Shown here: piece after piece, positions 33,409 to 33,474 of the stretch
How the letters are laid out: every line of letters starts with the position of its first letter
How positions within the stretch are numbered: the stretch's first letter is position 1
Assembly: GCA_028282245.1 (NCBI GenBank)
Contig: JANQIL010000121.1
Location: 1 to 33,474, forward strand
Direction: 5' to 3'
DNA: 33,474 bases
Origin: Magnetospira sp.
Lineage (GTDB): Bacteria > Pseudomonadota > Alphaproteobacteria > Rhodospirillales > Magnetospiraceae
Made by a program: the position numbers and the translations under genes
The notes under the pieces: model-generated
Database searches by the model: none
The model's input: the letters and a program-made list of their open reading frames with translations, nothing else
What the model was told of the DNA's origin: nothing

Positions 33409-33474
33409 CTAGTGTGGTTTTGGAGTCGAGGTTCGCCATGGAGTTTGCCCCGAATAATGTCGCGAACCTCGAAT
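33409..33474. repeat. Partial CTAG-bounded palindromic element, type A (right window end)
   Basis: This element starts CTAGTGTGGTTTTGGAGTCG and runs through the type A core to the last base of the window. It is the inverted counterpart of 1-53, so the window ends inside the same element that it began in. Confidence 0.85.

Overview
The window is high-GC DNA from an alphaproteobacterium, probably of the Rhodospirillales type. The grounds are the conserved gene order rarA, crcB, RluA-type pseudouridine synthase, HAD phosphatase and ATP12 chaperone, a DUF4170 gene, and a remnant of an alphaproteobacterial 3TM (gene-transfer-agent type) holin. The metabolic genes point to a sulfur-oxidising autotroph. 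No RubisCO, sox cluster, dsr cluster or transposase gene is present. The species cannot be named from the sequence alone. Layout, left to right. Positions 1-142 are part of a composite palindromic repeat that abuts a broken holin gene (142-411). Next come tRNA-Thr(GGT) on the minus strand, a 53-aa basic protein, a CbpA-like DnaJ-family protein, and a chain of small CTAG-bounded hairpin elements (1900-2062). From about 2.1 to 4.85 kb, on the minus strand, is a sulfide-oxidation unit: flavocytochrome c sulfide dehydrogenase (fccA, fccB) followed by a NapC/NirT-type tetraheme quinol-cytochrome c protein. A strikingly AT-rich leader of about 230 bp lies upstream of fccA. From 5.25 to 10.3 kb, also minus strand, is a Calvin-cycle operon transcribed glpX-like FBPase, phosphoribulokinase, transketolase, class II aldolase. 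Upstream of it is a LuxR-type regulator whose receiver domain lacks the phosphoacceptor Asp. Divergent from that regulator, on the plus strand, are soeABC (cytoplasmic membrane-bound sulfite dehydrogenase, 11.3-15.95 kb), a SoxW-like periplasmic thioredoxin and a dCMP deaminase. A TerB-like protein (minus) and a canonical LuxR-type response regulator (plus) follow. From 18.8 to 22.7 kb, on the minus strand, is pccB-pccA-acyP (propionyl-CoA carboxylase plus acylphosphatase), and then HAD phosphatase, AsmA-like and ATP12 genes joined by start/stop overlaps. From 26.3 to 28.7 kb is an envelope-protein block: DUF4170, a small lipoprotein, an OmpA-family lipoprotein and a Cys-rich secreted protein. 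The window closes with rluC-like, crcB, a 35-codon internally deleted trxC remnant, a lipase-like alpha/beta hydrolase, rarA, and at the right end the same composite repeat as at the left end, inverted. How the genes fit together: Fcc oxidises sulfide in the periplasm and Soe oxidises sulfite at the cytoplasmic membrane face, and both feed electrons to the respiratory or photosynthetic chain. The glpX-prk-tkt-fba operon regenerates ribulose-1,5-bisphosphate for CO2 fixation. The most unusual content is (i) two families of short palindromic repeats, one built of modular CTAG-bounded hairpins chained through shared CTAG sites and present inverted at both window ends, the other supplying or overlapping stop codons of several genes; (ii) a GlpX-like protein with substituted catalytic residues inside the Calvin operon; and (iii) a degenerate-receiver regulator lying between the carbon-fixation and sulfite-oxidation genes.
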